A stretch of 64,000 nt of DNA from G963676655 sp963678305. Its GTDB lineage: Bacteria > Verrucomicrobiota > Lentisphaeria > Victivallales > Victivallaceae. This document shows, one piece after another, positions 62,394-64,000 of this stretch; within the stretch, counting starts at the first letter, position 1, and each line of letters opens with the position of its first letter. The position numbers and the translations under genes were made by a program. The DNA is taken from contig CAXXVV010000011.1 in NCBI GenBank assembly GCA_963678305.2, positions 62,001-126,000 on the forward strand. The letters are read 5' to 3'. A model generated the notes under the pieces. The model had not been told where the DNA came from, did not search any database, and saw only the letters and a program-made list of their open reading frames with translations.

Positions 62394-63362
62394 ATGGAAG
62401 CGCGAATGAAGGTCAAAGGCGCAGGCTGCTACTACCACCTGTACAACCGCATCGGCTGCGTCAAAGGCGAACACCCGTTCTCCGACGCCGACAAGGAATA
62501 CGGCTTCAAACTGCTTCGATACCTCTGCGATTACTTTTTGATCGAGGTCATCTCCGCCGCCTGGATGGGCAACCATTTTCACCTCGTAGTCTACGCTCCA
62601 GGACCGGATGAACTACCACCGCTCGAGGCCATCGTCAAACGCCACAACGGCTACTACAAAGCAATGAAAAAGATCTTCAAATTCGGCCCGCGAATCCCGG
62701 TCATCAGTCTCGAAAATAAAACGCAATGCCAGGAAATCGCCCTCAAAATGATCGACATCAGCCGCTTTATGTCGGCCTGCCAACGCCAATTCACCTGCGT
62801 CTACAACGAGACCCGCAACCGCACCGGACAACTCTGGGGCGGCCGTTTCAAAAGCGTGATTCTTGAGCGCGTAAACGCCCTGGCCGCCTGCGTGACCTAC
62901 GTCGAACTCAACCCGGTCCGGGCCGGCCTGAAAAACTCCCCGGCTGATTACAATTTCACCACCTGGGGCCGCTATTGCAGAAGCGGCAAACACATGTTTT
63001 ACGAGAATTTTGTCAAACACATGAAGCCGAACATTACCACCGGCGACACCTCGCAATGGACTGATGCCGAACTGTTTGCGTTCTTCCGTGGCGAACTGGC
63101 CCGCATCATCACCGCGGAAACCGGCGCCTCGAGCGAAGAGATCTACGCCGCGCGCGACAAAGCCCGCCAAAAAGAATCGATGCACGTACGCTTCCTGCGT
63201 CGTACCCGACACTTTACCGAAGGAGCGATTTTAGGTTCAAAACAATTCATCCGCCGAACCGGAAGCCAGTTTGATAACCCCGAAAGAATCCATAAAAAAC
63301 ACCTCTCCCGAGGCCTCAGCCCCTCCGGTATATTATATTGTTTCCGATATTTGCAGGAATAA
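62394..63362 (+). CDS. RAYT / Y1-type transposase (TnpA_REP family), copy 2
   Basis: 322 residues. HUH motif HFH (His61, His63) in AWMGNHFHLVVYAPGPDELP, probable nucleophile Tyr137 in FTCVYNETRNRTGQLWGGRF, and YVELNPVRAGLKN. The C-terminal extension ends ILGSKQFIRR ... KKHLSRGLSPSGILYCFRYL, as in copy 1. The two proteins align throughout. Codon use is strongly C-ending (TTC, AAC, GCC), unlike the flanking genes, consistent with a separate history. Such enzymes are domesticated relatives of IS200-type transposases. Confidence 0.92.
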   Translation: MEARMKVKGAGCYYHLYNRIGCVKGEHPFSDADKEYGFKLLRYLCDYFLIEVISAAWMGNHFHLVVYAPGPDELPPLEAIVKRHNGYYKAMKKIFKFGPRIPVISLENKTQCQEIALKMIDISRFMSACQRQFTCVYNETRNRTGQLWGGRFKSVILERVNALAACVTYVELNPVRAGLKNSPADYNFTTWGRYCRSGKHMFYENFVKHMKPNITTGDTSQWTDAELFAFFRGELARIITAETGASSEEIYAARDKARQKESMHVRFLRRTRHFTEGAILGSKQFIRRTGSQFDNPERIHKKHLSRGLSPSGILYCFRYLQE

Positions 63363-63454
63363 AGCTTTACCAAAAACTTTGCAATATATATTGATAAAAG
63401 CCACTTGTTGGAGTATCTTACCTATTCCGAAATAATCTTAGAGAAAGTAAATTC

Positions 63455-64000
63455 ATGAAATTATTATTTATAGGTGATATAGTAGGCAAAGGCGGGCGTC
63501 GCGCGGTCAAAAATCTGGTGCCGGGATTGCGACGGAAATATAATTGCAGTTTTTGTATAGCGAATGCCGAGAACATTGCCAACGGGGTGGGAATGGCGGC
63601 ATCATGCATCAGAGATTTGCAGGATTGTGTTGAGGTATTTACTTCCGGTGACCACGTTTGGGACCAGAAAAACTGGGAGCACGAGGTAAGGCAATTCGAC
63701 AATGTGCTTCGCCCGGCAAACCTTAGTTCAAGACAACCCGGTCGGGGATGGAGTATTTTCCGTAATCCGGCCGGCGGAGAGCTTGCGGTAATCAATCTGC
63801 AGGGCAAGGTGTTCATGAAAGAAAGCGCCGGTTGTCCGTTTGAAACGGTTGAAAATATTTTGACGCAAATTCACGGCAATGTAAAGAGTATTGTCGTTGA
63901 TTTGCATGCAGAGGCTACCAGTGAGATGGCGGCAATGGCTTATTTCCTTGATGGAAAAGTAACCGCGGTAGTTGGAACCCATACTCATGTTCAGACTGCT
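63455..64000 (+). CDS. ymdB: YmdB family metallophosphoesterase (partial, runs off right edge)
   Basis: 182 codons from the ATG at 63455 to the window edge, open. The start MKLLFIGDIVGKGGRRAVKN is the family signature, followed by CIANAENIANGVGMAA, FTSGDHVWDQKN and VVDLHAEATSEMAAMAYFLD, with VVGTHTHVQTA at the edge. These residues bind two metals. YmdB proteins hydrolyse 2',3'-cyclic nucleotides or cyclic phosphodiesters and influence RNA levels in Bacillus. About 80 C-terminal residues are missing. Confidence 0.93.
   Translation, partial: MKLLFIGDIVGKGGRRAVKNLVPGLRRKYNCSFCIANAENIANGVGMAASCIRDLQDCVEVFTSGDHVWDQKNWEHEVRQFDNVLRPANLSSRQPGRGWSIFRNPAGGELAVINLQGKVFMKESAGCPFETVENILTQIHGNVKSIVVDLHAEATSEMAAMAYFLDGKVTAVVGTHTHVQTA

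Overview
The window looks like chromosomal DNA from a Gram-negative, free-standing bacterium with peptidoglycan and an outer membrane: it encodes an RND efflux pump, several lipobox lipoproteins, a SEDS glycan polymerase and a D,D-carboxypeptidase. The gene content (a MoxR/DUF58/BatA-like/VWA cluster, an HflK/HflC-type operon with a P-type ATPase, RAYT-type transposases, many lineage-restricted membrane proteins) suggests the PVC superphylum, perhaps Lentisphaerota. That placement is inference; no rRNA is present to confirm it. No tRNA, CRISPR array or prophage was seen.

Layout. 1-5794 (minus): moxR, DUF58, BatA-like and VWA genes, with a small element inserted after moxR. That element is a four-helix-bundle (23S rRNA intervening-sequence type) gene enclosed by a 63-bp inverted repeat. 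6116-10260 (plus): rpmI-rplT, a strong terminator, then pheS-pheT. 10345-18406 (minus): two paralogous membrane proteins, a frameshifted cardiolipin-synthase-type gene, an EEP phosphatase, a GH4 glycosidase, cysS and RAYT copy 1. 18667-26027 (minus): a lipoprotein, then MATE-RND-HlyD-TetR with a palindromic operator. 26192-26468: a hairpin-packed element with inverted-repeat ends and no gene. 27710-39146 (plus): eight genes read as one unit: a 7-TM SPFH protein, HflC-like, HflK-like, a heavy-metal P-type ATPase, ABC ATPase and permease, a TPR-like membrane protein, and a Cas4-like Fe-S protein that seems to lack nuclease residues.

39288-52423: truA; a convergent SEDS gene preceded by a PBP2 'pedestal' gene with no transpeptidase domain; a lipoprotein plus trmO; a response regulator plus hybrid kinase; leuA behind a consensus promoter and long leader; then dacA-PHP-EamA. 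52734-56382 (minus): a carbamoyltransferase / SGNH hydrolase / 52-residue DUF5989 (SxtK-like) / SxtJ-like cluster. 56440-62074 (minus): an M20 amidohydrolase and parE-parC. 62394-63362: RAYT copy 2, with the same promoter as copy 1. The right edge cuts a YmdB-family phosphodiesterase gene.

Most novel for follow-up: the inverted-repeat four-helix-bundle element, the hairpin element at 26.2-26.5 kb, the stand-alone PBP pedestal beside a SEDS polymerase, and the SPFH/P-type ATPase/ABC operon.
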